DNA from: Eulemur rufifrons
Lineage: Eukaryota > Chordata > Mammalia > Primates > Lemuridae
Length of the DNA: 64,000 nucleotides
Assembly: GCF_041146395.1 (NCBI RefSeq)
Contig: NC_090999.1
Location: 67,399,001-67,463,000 of the forward strand
Direction of reading: 5' to 3'
Shown here: positions 37,321-49,458 of the stretch, piece after piece
How positions within the stretch are numbered: the stretch's first letter is position 1
Layout: the number at the start of each line of letters is the position of its first letter
The notes under the pieces: generated by a model
Databases searched by the model: none
What the model was told of the DNA's origin: nothing
What the model saw: only the letters and a program-made list of their open reading frames with translations
Program-made: the position numbers and the translations under genes

Positions 37321-38396
37321 TTACTGCACTATAAGTTGGCTATGCAATTTAACTCGGCAAATTAAACAAACGAAAAAATGGCACACAGATCAAGTTTCCC
37401 TAATTGCAAATATGGCTTAAAATAGAAACAAAACAAACAGCAAAAAGCATCTTAATAGCAAAATGTAAAATCTATTGAAGAAATTGATAGAATTGTCACT
37501 TCATCTCCAACTACTGAGCTGATTATCATTTTTAGAGCCTCACCTATGAATTACATTTTCCCTGTCTGTGGGGCTTTGCTGCCCTCAGAGCAATTGATAT
37601 GACAGTGTGGAACAGCAAAGATACCTGTCAGTCCAGGGAAAAGGTCTTCAAACTTCAGCTCTATTCTCTTTTTCGCGTGAAAAGTCTTAATGCTTATCGT
37701 ATATGTGTCCATGTGTTGTTAGAATTACTCAAATAAAAATGTTTTAGTTATGACTTCTGACCGCCCAGTCAGAAGAAAAGCAAAAAAATGCACCATGTGT
37801 ATGTATCTTTGACCTTAGATCTCTTGATATGAAAACAAGAATTCTTTATATTAAGAACATTATTTCTGGTAATTTCATAAGCAATTGCCCACTTATTTTC
37901 AAATATAGCAACTAGTCTTTGCCAAATCCTTTGCAAGAGGTTATACATACCACTTTTCTCTTGGCCCACCTCCCCACATTCTTTTCATCTTTCCCAGAAA
38001 AGAAACAAAAACAACAATGACTTTCAGTTCAAATGAGGGGATTAAATAATAATCCACATTTCTGTATTTTATATACTACATTAAACTCAGGATCCTTTTT
38101 CACATCCCAAACAGGAACTTAATTTGAACATTTTGTGAATTCATTCGCATTGTTTTAATTGCAATGTCCATCCCATTCTTTGGGTTTTCTACTGCCTTCA
38201 AATTCTCTTCTTCTCTTCCCTCTTTTGGATTTTGAGCAATTATAATAAAAAGGACAATAACTCTCCACTTTTCCTTTCTTATTTGATTGGATACCTCTGC
38301 CTTTATATAGTTAAAAGGCCAATATAAAAAGGTAAAAGTCTTAATAATTATTGAATATAAGAATAATTTATGGCAATGTGAAGTCTCTCTCTTTCT

Positions 38397-38398
<2 letters not shown>
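37321..38398. other. Unassigned AT-rich non-coding DNA
   Basis: I see no gene or named repeat. The 127-residue antisense ORF at 38100-38483 owes part of its length to the CA microsatellite and has no domain. Confidence 0.5.
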
Positions 38399-38399
<1 letters not shown>

Positions 38400-38433
<34 letters not shown>

Positions 38434-38436
38434 ACA
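38400..38436. repeat. (CA)n microsatellite
   Basis: About 17 CA units with one CT interruption. Confidence 0.95.
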
Positions 38437-38559
38437 ATTACTATGGGCCACATTATCGGAGTTAAAATTCCAAGAAGCATCAAGTAGCAATGAACTCTAG
38501 GGATTATTCCTGTCGTAGTTGATACAGTAGACCCTCAAAACTTAATATTGACCACTTTC

Positions 38560-40430
38560 CCCTTATTTTAAAATATTTTTTTATTTCAGATATACAAAAA
38601 GTGCAGAGAATACTATAATGAATGTGCTTGTACCAACCACTCATGTTTCAAAATACACAGCATTTGGTTGTACTTAAAATATAGTTTTAAGAATAAAGCA
38701 CTTCAACATCTTAAGTACTCCATTGTATATCCTTCCTCTGTCTTTATATCTGCAGGTAGTCAGAACTCTGAAGTTGGCATGTATATACCACATGCTTTTT
38801 TTTTTGTAAAAACTTGCATGTGTATATTCATAAAAAATGGATGATTTTATATATTCCTATCTTTGATAAATGATATTTTACTATAGGTACTATTTTTTCA
38901 TTTTCACAAAAGCTTTATTGAGTTCATTTATATACCATAAAATTCACTCTTTTAAAGCATACAATTATGTAGTATTAGATCTACAGAGTTGTGCAACCAC
39001 AACTAATTTTAGGACATCTTCATCATCCCCAAAAGAAACATCATATCAATTAACAATCACTCCTTATGCTTCTCCCTGCCCCTCTAGCCCTTGAAAAACA
39101 TTAACATTTACTTTTAGCCATCAATGATTTTCCTATTCTGAGCAATTCATATAATTTAATTACACAATGTGTAATCATTGTTTCTGGCTTCTTTCACTTA
39201 GCATAATCTTTTCAAGTTTCGTCCACTTTGTGGATCTACTGGTACTGTAATGCTTTTTGTTGCTGAATAGTATTCCATTGTTTGGACATAGCACATTTTA
39301 TTCATCCTTTCATTGGCAAATGGGCATTTCAATTCTTTTCTTTTTGGGGTTATCGGAAATAATGCTTCTAAGAAACTGTTAAATATTTGTGTGAACACGT
39401 TTTCAATTCTCTTTGAAGGGCTGTAGGATAGCTATGTATATAATATTGAGGAACTGCCAAACTGTTTCCCAAGGTAGCTGTACCATTTTCCTATCCCATC
39501 AGTAATGTAGGAAGGATCCAATTTCACCATGTTTTCACCAACATTTGTTATTGTCTGTATTTATTTTAATTTTTTCCCTTCTAGTGGGTATAAAGTGGCA
39601 TCTAGTAGTGGTTTTGATTAGCATTTCCCTAATGACTAATGATTTTGAACAAATTTTTATGCATTTGTTGGACATTTGCCTAATTTTTTGAGAAAAGCTT
39701 ATTCAAATATTTTGCCCAATTTTAAATTCAATTGTCTTTTTATTGTTGGATTGTAAGAGTTCTTTATATCTTCTGAATATAAGTCTCTTATCAGATATAT
39801 GATAACAAATATTTCCTCCATTCTGTGATTTTTTTCTTGGTGGTATCCTTTGAGGAACAAAAGTTTTTAATTTTGGTAAAGTTCAATTTATTTGTTTTTT
39901 TTTCTTTTGTCCTTTACGATTTTGGTGCTATCTATGAGAAACTGCCTATCCCAGGTTCTAAAATTTACTCACATATTTTCTACTAGAGTATTATAGTTTT
40001 ACCCGTCTAGATCCATTTTTACTTAACTTTTTAATATGTTGTGTGGTATAGGTACATCTTCATTCTTTTTATGTGACTATTTTTTTTTCACTAAATTATC
40101 TTGGCATTCTTGTTAAAAATTAATTGATCATAAATATTAAGGTATATTCTGAATTCTCAATTAAATTCATTGACCTATGGGTCTATATTGTCTTGATTAT
40201 TGTGATTTTGCAGTAAATTTTGAAGTTAAGAAGTGTGTATCTCACTCTTTGGTCTTTTTTTTCCAGATTGTTTTGGCTATTCTGGGTCCACTGATATTCC
40301 ATATGAATTTTTGGATTAGATTTCCAGTTTGTGCATTCAATGGGATTTCAATAGGGATCGTGCTCAGTCTGTATCCTGCAAACTACATTAATTCATTTGT
40401 TAATAGTGTGAGTGTATTCATCTTTTAAAA
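38560..40430 (-). mobile_element. Old L1 (3' UTR to mid ORF2), antisense
   Basis: Almost 1.9 kb of reverse-complement L1. The 3' UTR side (ATATACAAAAAGTGCAGAGA near 38590, TTTATTGAGTTCATTTATAT near 38920) is followed by ORF2 text: TGTTGCTGAATAGTATTCCA, CATTTCCCTAATGACTAATG, ATTGTTTTGGCTATTCTGGG and GTTTGTGCATTCAATGGGAT. The 38560-38870 part may be a separate fragment. Stops are frequent; the ORFs at 38870-39094 and 40177-40428 are antisense by-products. Confidence 0.82.
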
Positions 40431-40510
40431 ATGCATGACTGTGAGAATTATAAATTTATTCTAATGTTGGCTTTTTGATAACATCATCAGTTGTAATTTG
40501 ATACAGCCCA

Positions 40511-40918
40511 TAGTGTCTTTGTCCATTTTCATTGCTACAAAGGAACACCTAAGGCTGGATATTAATAAAAAAGAGATTTATTTGGCTGAGTTCTGCAGGA
40601 TATTAAAGAAGCATTGTGCCAACATCGGCTTCTGCAGAGGGCTTCAAGGAGCTTTCACTCATGGCAGAGGCAAAGGAGAGTAGGCATCACATGTCAAGAG
40701 AAAGGAAGTAGGAGAGAGAAGGAGATGCCAGGCTCTTTTCAACAATCAGTTTTCAAAGGAAGTAATGGAGCAAAACTCAATGCACCTCAAGGATGGCACT
40801 AAGCCATTCATGAGGGTTCTGCCCCCGTAACACAAACCCTCTCACCAGGCCCCACCTCCAATATTGGGGATCATATTTCAGCAGGAGATTTGGAAGGGAA
40901 AAATATTCAAACTATGTC
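40511..40918 (-). mobile_element. MST/THE1-type ERVL-MaLR LTR, antisense
   Basis: Reverse-complement MaLR order: TTTGTCCATTTTCATTGCTA, AGAGATTTATTTGGCTGAGT, CACTCATGGCAGAGGCAAAG, CACCAGGCCCCACCTCCAAT, GGGGATCATATTTCAGCAGG. Length (about 408 bp) suits a near-complete solo LTR. ORFs at 40498-40802 lie in it and are spurious. Confidence 0.85.
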
Positions 40919-41104
40919 ACACGGTGTTCAGAGTTTAAACTTCATGCCAAAAAGACTTTGATATAGTCAATATTATTACAGAATCTTAGAGTTTGGTACA
41001 AACTTAGAGGTTGTCTATTGCAATCTTTTAGTTCAGAAAAGGTACTTCATTCCTAATTTACCAAGAAGGGACCATCCAATCAATATTCCCTTATATGCTA
41101 TGAT

Positions 41105-41340
41105 TTGTAGGTGCAGTAGCAATTTTTTAAATGTCATGAACCAAGCACTTTGCCAAATGCATTTTATATAGCATAGCAATTCATCTTCACAACAACCTGA
41201 GTTCATTGTTTTTCTCCACATTTATAAAGACAATGGAAGCTGAAATATATCTGTCAAGTAGCCAAGATTCTATGACTAGGCAGTAAGAGAGCCAAGATTA
41301 AAATTTGAGTCTGCCTAACTCCAAATATTTTGTTCTTAAT
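41105..41340 (-). repeat. MIR SINE, antisense
   Basis: Reverse-complement MIR order: ACCAAGCACTTTGCCAAATG, TTCATCTTCACAACAACCTG, then AGACAATGGAAGCTGA and AGAGAGCCAAGATTAAAATT, ending GTCTGCCTAACTCC. Confidence 0.75.
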
Positions 41341-41882
41341 ACTTAGAAAGGTCTTTCTTATGTTAATTGAATTTATCTCTGGGAATTTTCCATCTATTGG
41401 TCTTAATTCTGCATTCTTCAGAATCACAAAGTAAGCTTACTTCCTTTCCATTCATGTAGTTATTTAAATTTCACTCATTTTTCATGTAGGTAATTATCAA
41501 GGCTCTCTAGACCTTTCACAAGGTTGGACACAGTACACAGTATACATTTTCATTAATCAGTGCCCTTAAAAGATAGTGCTCCCCACAATAAAATAATGGG
41601 CAGTGGGCCCAAACATGGTAATGTAAATGTGGACTGGTTATTATTATATTGGCAGATGAGGTATGTTCAGATAAAATAGATAAAATAGAATGTGTAAAGA
41701 GGTAAGTCCAGAACTTTTTGATACTATTGGTACTGATTCTGCAGAGAACATGGGAAACAGAGTAATGTCTTTACCTGGAAATTATATATTAAAAATTAAA
41801 TAGATCTCTTTTTAAATAAGATTTCATGAAGAATTTAGTTGTTTCTTAGTCTTTATTACAAACCATATATTTGTCTTGACAT
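41341..41882. other. Unassigned AT-rich flank of the L1 insertion
   Basis: No gene or named repeat. The last bases (from 41839) supply the in-frame start of the L1 ORF. Confidence 0.5.
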
Positions 41883-44800
41883 AAAAAATAATGTGTCCAG
41901 ATCCTCTAAACAGAAAATAAACAAAGACATAATGGACCTAAATAGAATGCTAGAACAAATGGGCATGGCTGACATCTATAGGACATTCTACCCAAAGTCC
42001 ACAGAATATACATTCTTCTCATCAGCTCACGGGACATTCTCTAAGATTGACCATGTCCTAGGACATAAATCATGTCTTAAAAAATTCAAAAAAATAGAAA
42101 TTATACCATGCATCTTCTCAGATCACAGCGGAATAAAAGTAACAATGATCACAAACAGAAACCCTCACTCTTACTCAAAGTCATGGAAGCTAAATAACTT
42201 TCTCCTGAATAATTATTCTATAAAAGAAGAAATCAAGATGGAAATCAAAAATTTCTTTGAATTAAATGACAATGGAGATACAACTTATCAAAATCTATGG
42301 GATGCAGCTAAAGCAGTCCTGAGAGGAAAATTCATATCCATAAATGCCTATATCAAAAAGACAGAAAACATGCAAATAGAAAACCTAATGAATAGACTCA
42401 AAGAGCTGGAGAAAGAAGAACAGAACGATCCCAAACCCAGCAGAAGGCGAGAAATTACTAAGATCAAATCAGAATTAAATGAAAAGGACAACAAAGAAAC
42501 TATAAGGGAAATTAATAAAACAAAAAGTTGGTTCTTTGAAAAGATAAACAAAATAGACACACCCCTGGCTAGACTAACCAAGAGCACAAAAGTAAAATCT
42601 CTAATAACCTCCATTAGGAACACGAAAGGAGAAATCACAACCGACGCTACAGAGATACAAGATATCATCTATGAATTCTACAAAAATCTTTATGCACACA
42701 AACTGGAGAACGTGGAGGAAATGGACAAATTTTTAGAAACACATAGTCTTCCCAGGCTCAACCAGGAAGAAATAGAGTACCTGAACAGACCAATATCAAG
42801 AACTGAAATCGAAACAGCAATAAAAAACCTTCCCAAAAAGAAAAGCCCTGGTCCAGATGGGTTCACACCTGAATTTTACCATACATACAAAGAAGAACTG
42901 GTGCCCATCCTACATAATCTATTCTCCAATATTGAGAAGGATGGAATTCTCCCCAACACGTTCTACCAAGCCAATATAACATTGATACCAAAACCTGGAA
43001 AGGACGCAACAAAAATAGAGAACTACAGACCAATTTCCCTCATGAATATAGATGCAAAAATTTTCAATAAAATACTAGCAAATCGAATCCAAGTACTTAT
43101 CAAAAAAGTAATCCACCACGACCAAGTGGGCTTCATCCCAGAGATGCAGGGGTGGTTCAACATACGTAAATCTATAAATGTAATTCACCACATAAATAGA
43201 AGCAAAAACAAAAACCATATGATACTCTCATTAGATGCAGAAAAAGCATTTGACAAAATTCAACATCCTTTTATGATAAAAACACTTAACAAAATAGGCA
43301 TTGATGGAACCTACCTAAAAATGATACAAGCCATATATGACAAACCCACAGCCAACATCATACTGAATGGGGAAAAACTGAAAGCACTCCCACTTAGAAC
43401 TGGAACCAGACAGGGCTGCCCATTGTCTCCATTACTTTTCAACATAGTATTGGAAGTCCTTGCGAGAGCTATCAGGCAAGAGAGCAGAATCAAGGGAGTC
43501 CAAATAGGGAAGGAAGAGATCAAACTCTCACTTTTTGCTGATGATATGATGTTATATCTGGAAAACCCCCAGGATTCAACCATGAGACTCCTGGAATTGA
43601 TTAACGAATATAGCAAAGTCTCAGGCTACAAAATTAATATACACAAATCAGAGGCATTTATATATGCCAATAACAGTCAATCGGAAAACCAAATTAAAGA
43701 CTCAATACCCTTCAAAATAGCAACAAAGAAAATAAAATATCTAGGTATATACCTAACTAAAGAGGTAAAGGACCTCTATAAGGAAAACTATGAAACACTG
43801 AGAAAAGAAATAGCAGAACTTGCAAATAGATGGAAAAATATACCATGCTCGTGGATCGGAAGAATCAACATTGTTAAAATGTCTATACTACCCAAAGTGA
43901 TCTACAGATTCAATGCAATCCCTATTAAATTACCAACATCATTCTTTACAGACGTAGAGAAAATAATTATACACTTTGTATGGAATCAAAGAAGACCCCG
44001 TATAGCAAAAGCAATTTTAAGCAACAAAAACAAAATGGGAGGTATTAATTTGCCAGACCTCAAACTATACTACAAGGCCGTGGTTCTTAAAACAGCCTGG
44101 TATTGGCACAAGTTCAGGGACACAGACCAGTGGAACACAACAGAAAATCCAAATATAGAACCATCCTCATATAGTCACCTAATTTTTGACAAAGCGGGAA
44201 AGAATATACTCTGGGGACAAGAATCCCTATTCAATAAATGGTGCTGGGAGAATTGGTTAGCCACTTGTAGAAGACTGAAACAGGACCCACAGCTTTCACC
44301 TCTCACAAAAATCAAATCACGGTGGATAACAGACTTAAACCTTAGGCGTGATACAATCAGAATTCTAGAAGAAAATGTAGGAAAGACTCTTACAGACATT
44401 GGCCTAGGCAAAGAATTTATGAAGAAGACCCCTAAGGCCATCACAGCAGCAACAAAAATAAATGAATGGGACATGATTAAATTAAAAAGCTTCTGCACAG
44501 CCAAAGAAACAGTCCAGAGAATAAACAGACCACCTACAGAATGGGAAAAAATTTTTGCATACTACACATCAGATAAAGGACTGATAACAAGAATCTATTT
44601 AGAACTCAGGAAAATCAGCAAGAAAAAATCAAGCAACCCTATCAAAAAGTGGCCAAATGACATGAATAGAAACTTCTCGAAAGAAGATATAAGAATGGCT
44701 AACAAACATATGAAAAAATGCTCAACATCCCTAATCATCAGAGAAATGCAAATCAAAACCACAATGAGATATCACTTAACTCCAACGAGAATGGCCTTTA

Positions 44801-45270
44801 TCAAAAAAACCCAAAACAACACATGCTGGCGTGGGTGTGGAGAGACAGGAACACTCATACACTGCTGGTGGGACTGCAAACTAGTGCAACCCCTGTGGAA
44901 AGCATTATGGAGGTATCTTAAACAGATTCAAGTAGACCTGCCATTTGACCCAGCAATCCCATTACTGGGCATATACCCAAAGGAAAAAAGGTCATTCTTT
45001 AACAAAGACACATGTACCCGAATGTTTATAGCAGCACAATTCACAATAGCAAAGATGTGGAAACAACCCAAATGCCCATCAATACATGACTGGATTAGTA
45101 AGCTGTGGTATATGTATACCATGGAATATTACTCAGCTATAAGGAATGATGAAGATACGACATCTCTATGGTTCTCCTGGAGAGAGTTGGAACCCATTAT
45201 ATTAAGTGAAGTATCCCAAGAATGGAAAAACATGCATCACATGTACTCACCAGAATATTGGTTTCCCTGA
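41839..45270 (+). CDS. L1 ORF2p, N-terminally truncated, frame open
   Basis: LINE-1 ORF2p supplies target-primed reverse transcription. It normally has an endonuclease (EN), a reverse transcriptase (RT) and a C-terminal cysteine motif. The open frame is 1143 codons, against about 1275 for the family. Residues 1-20 come from host flank, with L1 starting at residue 21. By motif offset, about the first 154 residues of ORF2p are lost, including most of EN. The EN motif SDHS remains, with D95 and H96. The RT has the [12 protein letters not shown] motif at about 336-347, motif A Asp466 in [11 protein letters not shown], and FADD at 566-569. The cysteine motif has C996, C1000, H1008 and C1013. No stop or frameshift was found over 3.4 kb, so the copy is young. 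It has no upstream L1 promoter, and with EN removed it cannot be autonomous. Translation from the host ATG is speculative. This is a retrotransposon protein, not a host gene. Confidence 0.92.
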   Translation: MFLSLYYKPYICLDIKNNVSRSSKQKINKDIMDLNRMLEQMGMADIYRTFYPKSTEYTFFSSAHGTFSKIDHVLGHKSCLKKFKKIEIIPCIFSDHSGIKVTMITNRNPHSYSKSWKLNNFLLNNYSIKEEIKMEIKNFFELNDNGDTTYQNLWDAAKAVLRGKFISINAYIKKTENMQIENLMNRLKELEKEEQNDPKPSRRREITKIKSELNEKDNKETIREINKTKSWFFEKINKIDTPLARLTKSTKVKSLITSIRNTKGEITTDATEIQDIIYEFYKNLYAHKLENVEEMDKFLETHSLPRLNQEEIEYLNRPISRTEIETAIKNLPKKKSPGPDGFTPEFYHTYKEELVPILHNLFSNIEKDGILPNTFYQANITLIPKPGKDATKIENYRPISLMNIDAKIFNKILANRIQVLIKKVIHHDQVGFIPEMQGWFNIRKSINVIHHINRSKNKNHMILSLDAEKAFDKIQHPFMIKTLNKIGIDGTYLKMIQAIYDKPTANIILNGEKLKALPLRTGTRQGCPLSPLLFNIVLEVLARAIRQESRIKGVQIGKEEIKLSLFADDMMLYLENPQDSTMRLLELINEYSKVSGYKINIHKSEAFIYANNSQSENQIKDSIPFKIATKKIKYLGIYLTKEVKDLYKENYETLRKEIAELANRWKNIPCSWIGRINIVKMSILPKVIYRFNAIPIKLPTSFFTDVEKIIIHFVWNQRRPRIAKAILSNKNKMGGINLPDLKLYYKAVVLKTAWYWHKFRDTDQWNTTENPNIEPSSYSHLIFDKAGKNILWGQESLFNKWCWENWLATCRRLKQDPQLSPLTKIKSRWITDLNLRRDTIRILEENVGKTLTDIGLGKEFMKKTPKAITAATKINEWDMIKLKSFCTAKETVQRINRPPTEWEKIFAYYTSDKGLITRIYLELRKISKKKSSNPIKKWPNDMNRNFSKEDIRMANKHMKKCSTSLIIREMQIKTTMRYHLTPTRMAFIKKTQNNTCWRGCGETGTLIHCWWDCKLVQPLWKALWRYLKQIQVDLPFDPAIPLLGIYPKEKRSFFNKDTCTRMFIAAQFTIAKMWKQPKCPSIHDWISKLWYMYTMEYYSAIRNDEDTTSLWFSWRELEPIILSEVSQEWKNMHHMYSPEYWFP
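41883..41899 (+). repeat. L1 target-site duplication, left copy
   Basis: AAAAAATAATGTGTCCA occurs at 41883-41899 just before the L1. The same 17 bases end at 45624 after its poly(A), the leading A's being indistinguishable from the tail. A perfect match implies a recent insertion. Confidence 0.9.
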
Positions 45271-45607
45271 TCATCACCTAAATACAAATCTGGGAACGAC
45301 ACCAATTGGATGTCAGACTGAGGTGGGGGGTGGGGGAGGGGATGGGGGATGCCTACACAATGAGTGCATTGCGCACCGTTTGGGGAGTGGTAACACTTGA
45401 AGGTGCTGACTCGGGAAGGGGGGGGTGGGGAAGGGAGGGATATATACCTACATGATGGGTGCAACGCACGACCTGGGGAACAGACACGCCTGGAGCTCTG
45501 ACTTGGGGGGAAAGGCGGTACAGGAGCAACGTATGTAACCTGCAATTCTGTATCCCCCATAACAAGATGAAATAAAAAAAAAAAAAAAGAAGAAGAAATT
45601 AAAAAAA
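41900..45607 (+). mobile_element. 5'-truncated young L1 insertion
   Basis: A plus-strand L1 of about 3.7 kb. It begins inside ORF2 in the EN domain and has an intact ORF2 end, a 3' UTR of about 300 bp with two G-rich runs (45321-45350 and 45413-45439), AATAAA at 45571 and an A-rich tail. The tail is interrupted by GAAGAAGAAATT. It is flanked by perfect target-site duplications. The 3' UTR words CAATGAGTGCATTGCGCACC and ATGATGGGTGCAACGCACGA are, as I remember them, strepsirrhine L1 text. The lost 5' end is typical of incomplete reverse transcription. The shadow ORFs on both strands are not genes. Confidence 0.95.
45271..45570 (+). other. L1 3' UTR with two G-rich runs
   Basis: Non-coding L1 tail. 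Runs at 45321-45350 and 45413-45439 each contain four or more G tracts on the sense strand. G-quadruplex-forming 3' UTRs are known in primate L1. The antisense ORFs here are Pro- and Ser-rich by composition only. Confidence 0.85.
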
Positions 45608-45624
45608 AAAAAATAATGTGTCCA
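45608..45624 (+). repeat. L1 target-site duplication, right copy
   Basis: The right copy of the duplication, AAAAAATAATGTGTCCA, follows the poly(A) tail. Its left edge cannot be separated from the tail. Confidence 0.88.
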
Positions 45625-47506
45625 TAACCCATTTATTAAACTAAGATGTAAAGGGTTATGAATAATTAAGAGAGAAGATAAGATATATTTAAAAACTGGG
45701 CCCACATATTTAAAATCATCTGAGAAACAAATATTTTGGGAAATGTTGATTACCTGAGCTGTAATTCATTAAGTTATAAAAAGCAAGAAAAAAAAGAAAT
45801 AATTGTAACAAGCATACTACTATTTGTACTTCAAAACATTGTTTTCTTATTGAAGCAGTTGTTGGACCATTCACTTTGAGGGAATTCATACAAAAATTCT
45901 CCCTTGCTAAAATAAAATCTGGGGCCTTAGAACTTTTCATTTGAGATATTATTTTAATTATTTTTTTACTCCATAATTTTAATTTGTCTCCTCAATCTAT
46001 TCTTTACAATTTCCATCCCTGAAACACGTATTTCTGCCTGCTCTAAAGCAGAGCACCAGTCTTTCCATTTCATACTCACAATCACCTATTCACAGGTGGT
46101 GCATGGGTGTTCCACTAGGTACCAGAATGATCGAAGCAACAGGTTGCCCGGATCCTGTGTTAAGAGATTTTCCATAACTAAACTCTGATGCTTGGGAAAG
46201 AGCTCTGGGTTCCTACTTCCGTTTATAATAGGGACAGAGGAAATGATGGAGACACACCTGCAAGGTATTTATCATTCCTATTCTAACAGCTCATTGAATG
46301 CTAAGGGTAAAAAAATGGCCTTGGGTATAATTACAAAATGTGATCTAAATTTACCTTTCCAAACTTATTTGCTAGTTTTGCTTCTCATAATTCATGCTTC
46401 AATCAAGCTGAAATAAATAAATAAGCAAACAAATTAACTAACCCCAAGTCCTATCTGTCCTGTGTAGATAATATTCCCTACACCCTCAGACTGTTTGCTC
46501 CTCTGTTGCTTTTTTCTCTTTGTCTTGCTTTCAAGTTTGACTGTGTACTTGTATTTGTCTTTAAATTTATAACCAACATTTACACACACTGGGAGTGTGT
46601 GTAGGAATGTGTGTTTGTGTGTGTGAGAAGGAGAATGTCTGCATCTGATTTGTGTACCATCATGATTAAAATTCACTGCCATTTCAGAAACTATTTTTTA
46701 GAAATTGCACTTTGCTTGAGGCACCTATTAATTCTCTTTTGCTCTATTATACAGGTAGTTAACTTTAGGTGTAGCCTCTAATTTGTTCTACTTGAACAAA
46801 TGTTTCAAAGTCAAGGGCTTTAGGTCACCTGTAATTGTACACTGTGTAGGAATAAGTGCAATATCTTAAATATAATGCCTAATAAGTAATTGCTTATTTG
46901 ATTTATCTGGGCATTTACAATATAATCACCAGTGGTGGTCTGGTATTTTATTTATTTTATTAAAAGTATTTAAAAAGTAAGTTAAATAAAGTACTTTTTA
47001 TAGAAATGGATTCAGCAAGAAAACAATTCCATGCTAAAAGTGAGTTTTAAAAGGTTTGAGCAATAAAGGTTAAAAAAAAAATCCAAGTTGCTTTGCTTTG
47101 TTTTTTGTTAACTTATTGTCTTTATTGTAATAGAGCAAGAAAGTTGATTATGGCTTTGAGACTTTAATACAACAAAATTGATATAAGTTTGAAAGTTGAT
47201 AATAGAATATATCCTGTGGTCTGGCATTAAAATAACTCAAAATTTCAAAAAATAGCATAATTGCTACTTTTTTAAATAACTGATTTTTATTTTGAGTAGT
47301 GGAACTCTTTAAGGAAATGAAACCATACGAAGAAAATGAATAAATACCATAGATGCAAGCAGAGTTGTCCTTGTGGAGGCAAAACACCCACCTCTTGACT
47401 TCTTTGTATCCCTTTGCAACACCCAAGGGACCTCTTCTAAACCCCAGGGCTTAAACCACTGTTCTCTACAACGCTTATTCTCAGGATACAGTCCAAGCAG
47501 CATAAT
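45625..47506. other. Unassigned AT-rich non-coding DNA
   Basis: No gene or named repeat. A short GT-rich tract lies near 46600-46625. The small ORFs show no domain or signal peptide. Confidence 0.5.
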
Positions 47507-47745
47507 GTTTATGGAATCCTGCACATCCTAATCCCTGGAACCTGCAAAGTTTTACTTTACATGGCAAGGGGGATTTTGCAGGCGTGATTAAATTAGGGAT
47601 CTTGAGATGGATTGGTCTGGATAATCCATGTGAGCCTAATATAATCTCTGGAGTCCTACTAAGTGAAAGAGGAAGGCAAAGGCAGAAGTCAAGGAAGGAG
47701 ACGTGATGGTGGAAGCAGAGGTTAGAGTAATACAGTTGCTGTCTG
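47507..47745 (+). mobile_element. MLT1-type ERVL-MaLR LTR fragment
   Basis: The order TCCTAATCCCTGGAACCTGC, TTACTTTACATGGCAAGGGG, TTTTGCAGGCGTGATTAAAT, GATCTTGAGATGGATTGG, CTGGATAATCCATGTGAGCC and GAGACGTGATGGTGGAAGCA fits an MLT1D/F-like LTR. The 3' end is missing. It shares this order with 52248-52727, which is antisense. Confidence 0.75.
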
Positions 47746-48579
47746 CCCATTTTGGGTGTAACAAATGTGTTGCACAAGAAGAACATATCTGATGATAAAT
47801 TTCAACTATTATGAATCACTACTTAATTTAACCTATTTGTTCACCATTCTGACTCATTTGCCTTCATACTTATCATGACTGACTGAGTGCATCAACCTGT
47901 AGGGTTTCTTTAGAGAACTTGAAAATGATCAGAGATGTTAATTGCTTTGCTGCTGGCTTTAATCCCTCTTTCAGAGAATTTTGTCTGTAATGTTTCCTGC
48001 TAATCTCATTCTGTGCACAGGCAAGAGCTGCCTTCTTTCCATTTAGCTTCTAAATATGCCAGTGTTCATTTAATTTATTTTCCTGTGCTGTTCAGATTGG
48101 GTTTCCTACATCTTTTCCATGACACATAAGAAGATTAAAAAAATAAAGAAATAGAAATAAAACTCAAGTTACTTATCTTTTTCCATATGTTATGATTTTT
48201 TTTTCTTTTCTATTAGGAAAACACTACTTTGGTATTTATATGTCTATTATGTTCCATCAGATTTTTGCATCAATAAATTATGCAGACATAATGAATGTTC
48301 TTTCATAATTGAACCCTTTTTAGGAGTCTGCCGCTTCTTTAAGAGTGAATGCCTTTTCTCTTCACATTTCAAAACACTTCAATGGCAAGAAAGTATTACT
48401 TGTTATGTTATTTATATCCATTTATTACCTTTATACCTCATATTCCTTTACATTATTACTTTTTTTCCTGCAGCCTCTAAAGACAAAATAATATAGAGGA
48501 ATTTATTCCCATGAGAAACATTTAGCTAGGTGTCTTGAGGCAAATTCCATAAACCTGAGCTTCATTTGTTCATTTGTAT

Positions 48580-49130
48580 ATTAATTCAGCAGTGATTTGG
48601 TAAGCCCCTTTCCCATGCACTGTTAGAGACTGGGGGATTGAGGGTAAATAATCACAGCCACCCTCATGTGCTCACATTCTAATGAGAGATGGGATGAGGA
48701 AGGTGTGAGGGCAGGTGGTTGAAACACCTCAGAGAAAAGGACATCTGGGCTGAGTTTTAAACGATAAGCACAAAGTAGACAAGTGGAAAGGGCATGCGGA
48801 TGGGAGCAGATGGGAAAGTCTAGGCAGAGGAAATAGCTTAACCAAAAGCATGAGTGAATAGAAGAGTTCTATATCTAGGGAAATACAAGCAGGGAGGAAT
48901 TACCAGATCCAAAAGTGTGAGGTCTGCCATGGAGGGAGACGAGATTTGAGAGTGATGGAAAGCAACAAGATAATGGAGAGTGTGTGTACACAACATTAAT
49001 GGAGTTCATTTGATAGGTGATATAGGAAAACTGTTGAAATGTTTAAAGTGTGGAAATAATGGGATTACATTTGTGTTTAAAATACATTACTGTAAAATTT
49101 ATATAATGAATGGATTTGAGAAGTCTAGGA
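48580..49130 (-). repeat. L2-like LINE, antisense, degraded
   Basis: The left end has reverse-complement L2 tail text: CAGCAGTGATTTGGTAAGCC, then CTCATGTGCTCACATTCTAA. Further in are AGGCAGAGGAAATAGCTTAA and AGTGTGTGTACACAACATTA, which belong to a common mammalian repeat that I do not name with confidence. No coding potential. Confidence 0.45.
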
Positions 49131-49440
49131 ACATTGATGAGATAGTCCCAATTTCAAATACATTTTACTGAACCCATGATCCTTTTGTATTTGTCAGACA
49201 ACATGAACTATTTCTTTTGGTCAAGTAAATGTGAATATTGTATTGCTCTGTAAAATGGGGACAATACAATTTGTGTGTCTTTCCTGAAAGAAAAAGAGAT
49301 GGTACCTTATCACCTTGGAAGTTCTAATACTACAATATATGAATTTAGTGGAGAGTCAGTAACTTTCTAACATCTTCAATGAATGAATACTCTTACGTTT
49401 TTAGTATCTATGACATGTTAGATATTGTGTTAGGTCCTTA

Positions 49441-49458
49441 CATCTAGGTACTAATTTA
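49441..49458. repeat. Target-site duplication of short antisense L1, left copy
   Basis: CATCTAGGTACTAATTTA here and CATCCTAGGTATTAATTTA at 50741-50759 agree except for one substitution and one inserted base. They bracket the 5'UTR-ORF2 L1. Confidence 0.7.

Noticed and set aside
38100..38483. 127-residue antisense ORF
   Set aside because: Part of its length is a CA microsatellite (Cys-Val run). No domain or conserved pattern was seen.
42348..44504. Antisense ORFs of 101-109 residues
   Set aside because: They are complements of the L1 ORF2 coding strand.
45237..45705. Antisense ORFs (up to 131 residues) rich in Pro, Ser and Phe
   Set aside because: They are shadows of the L1 3' UTR and its A-rich tail read backwards.
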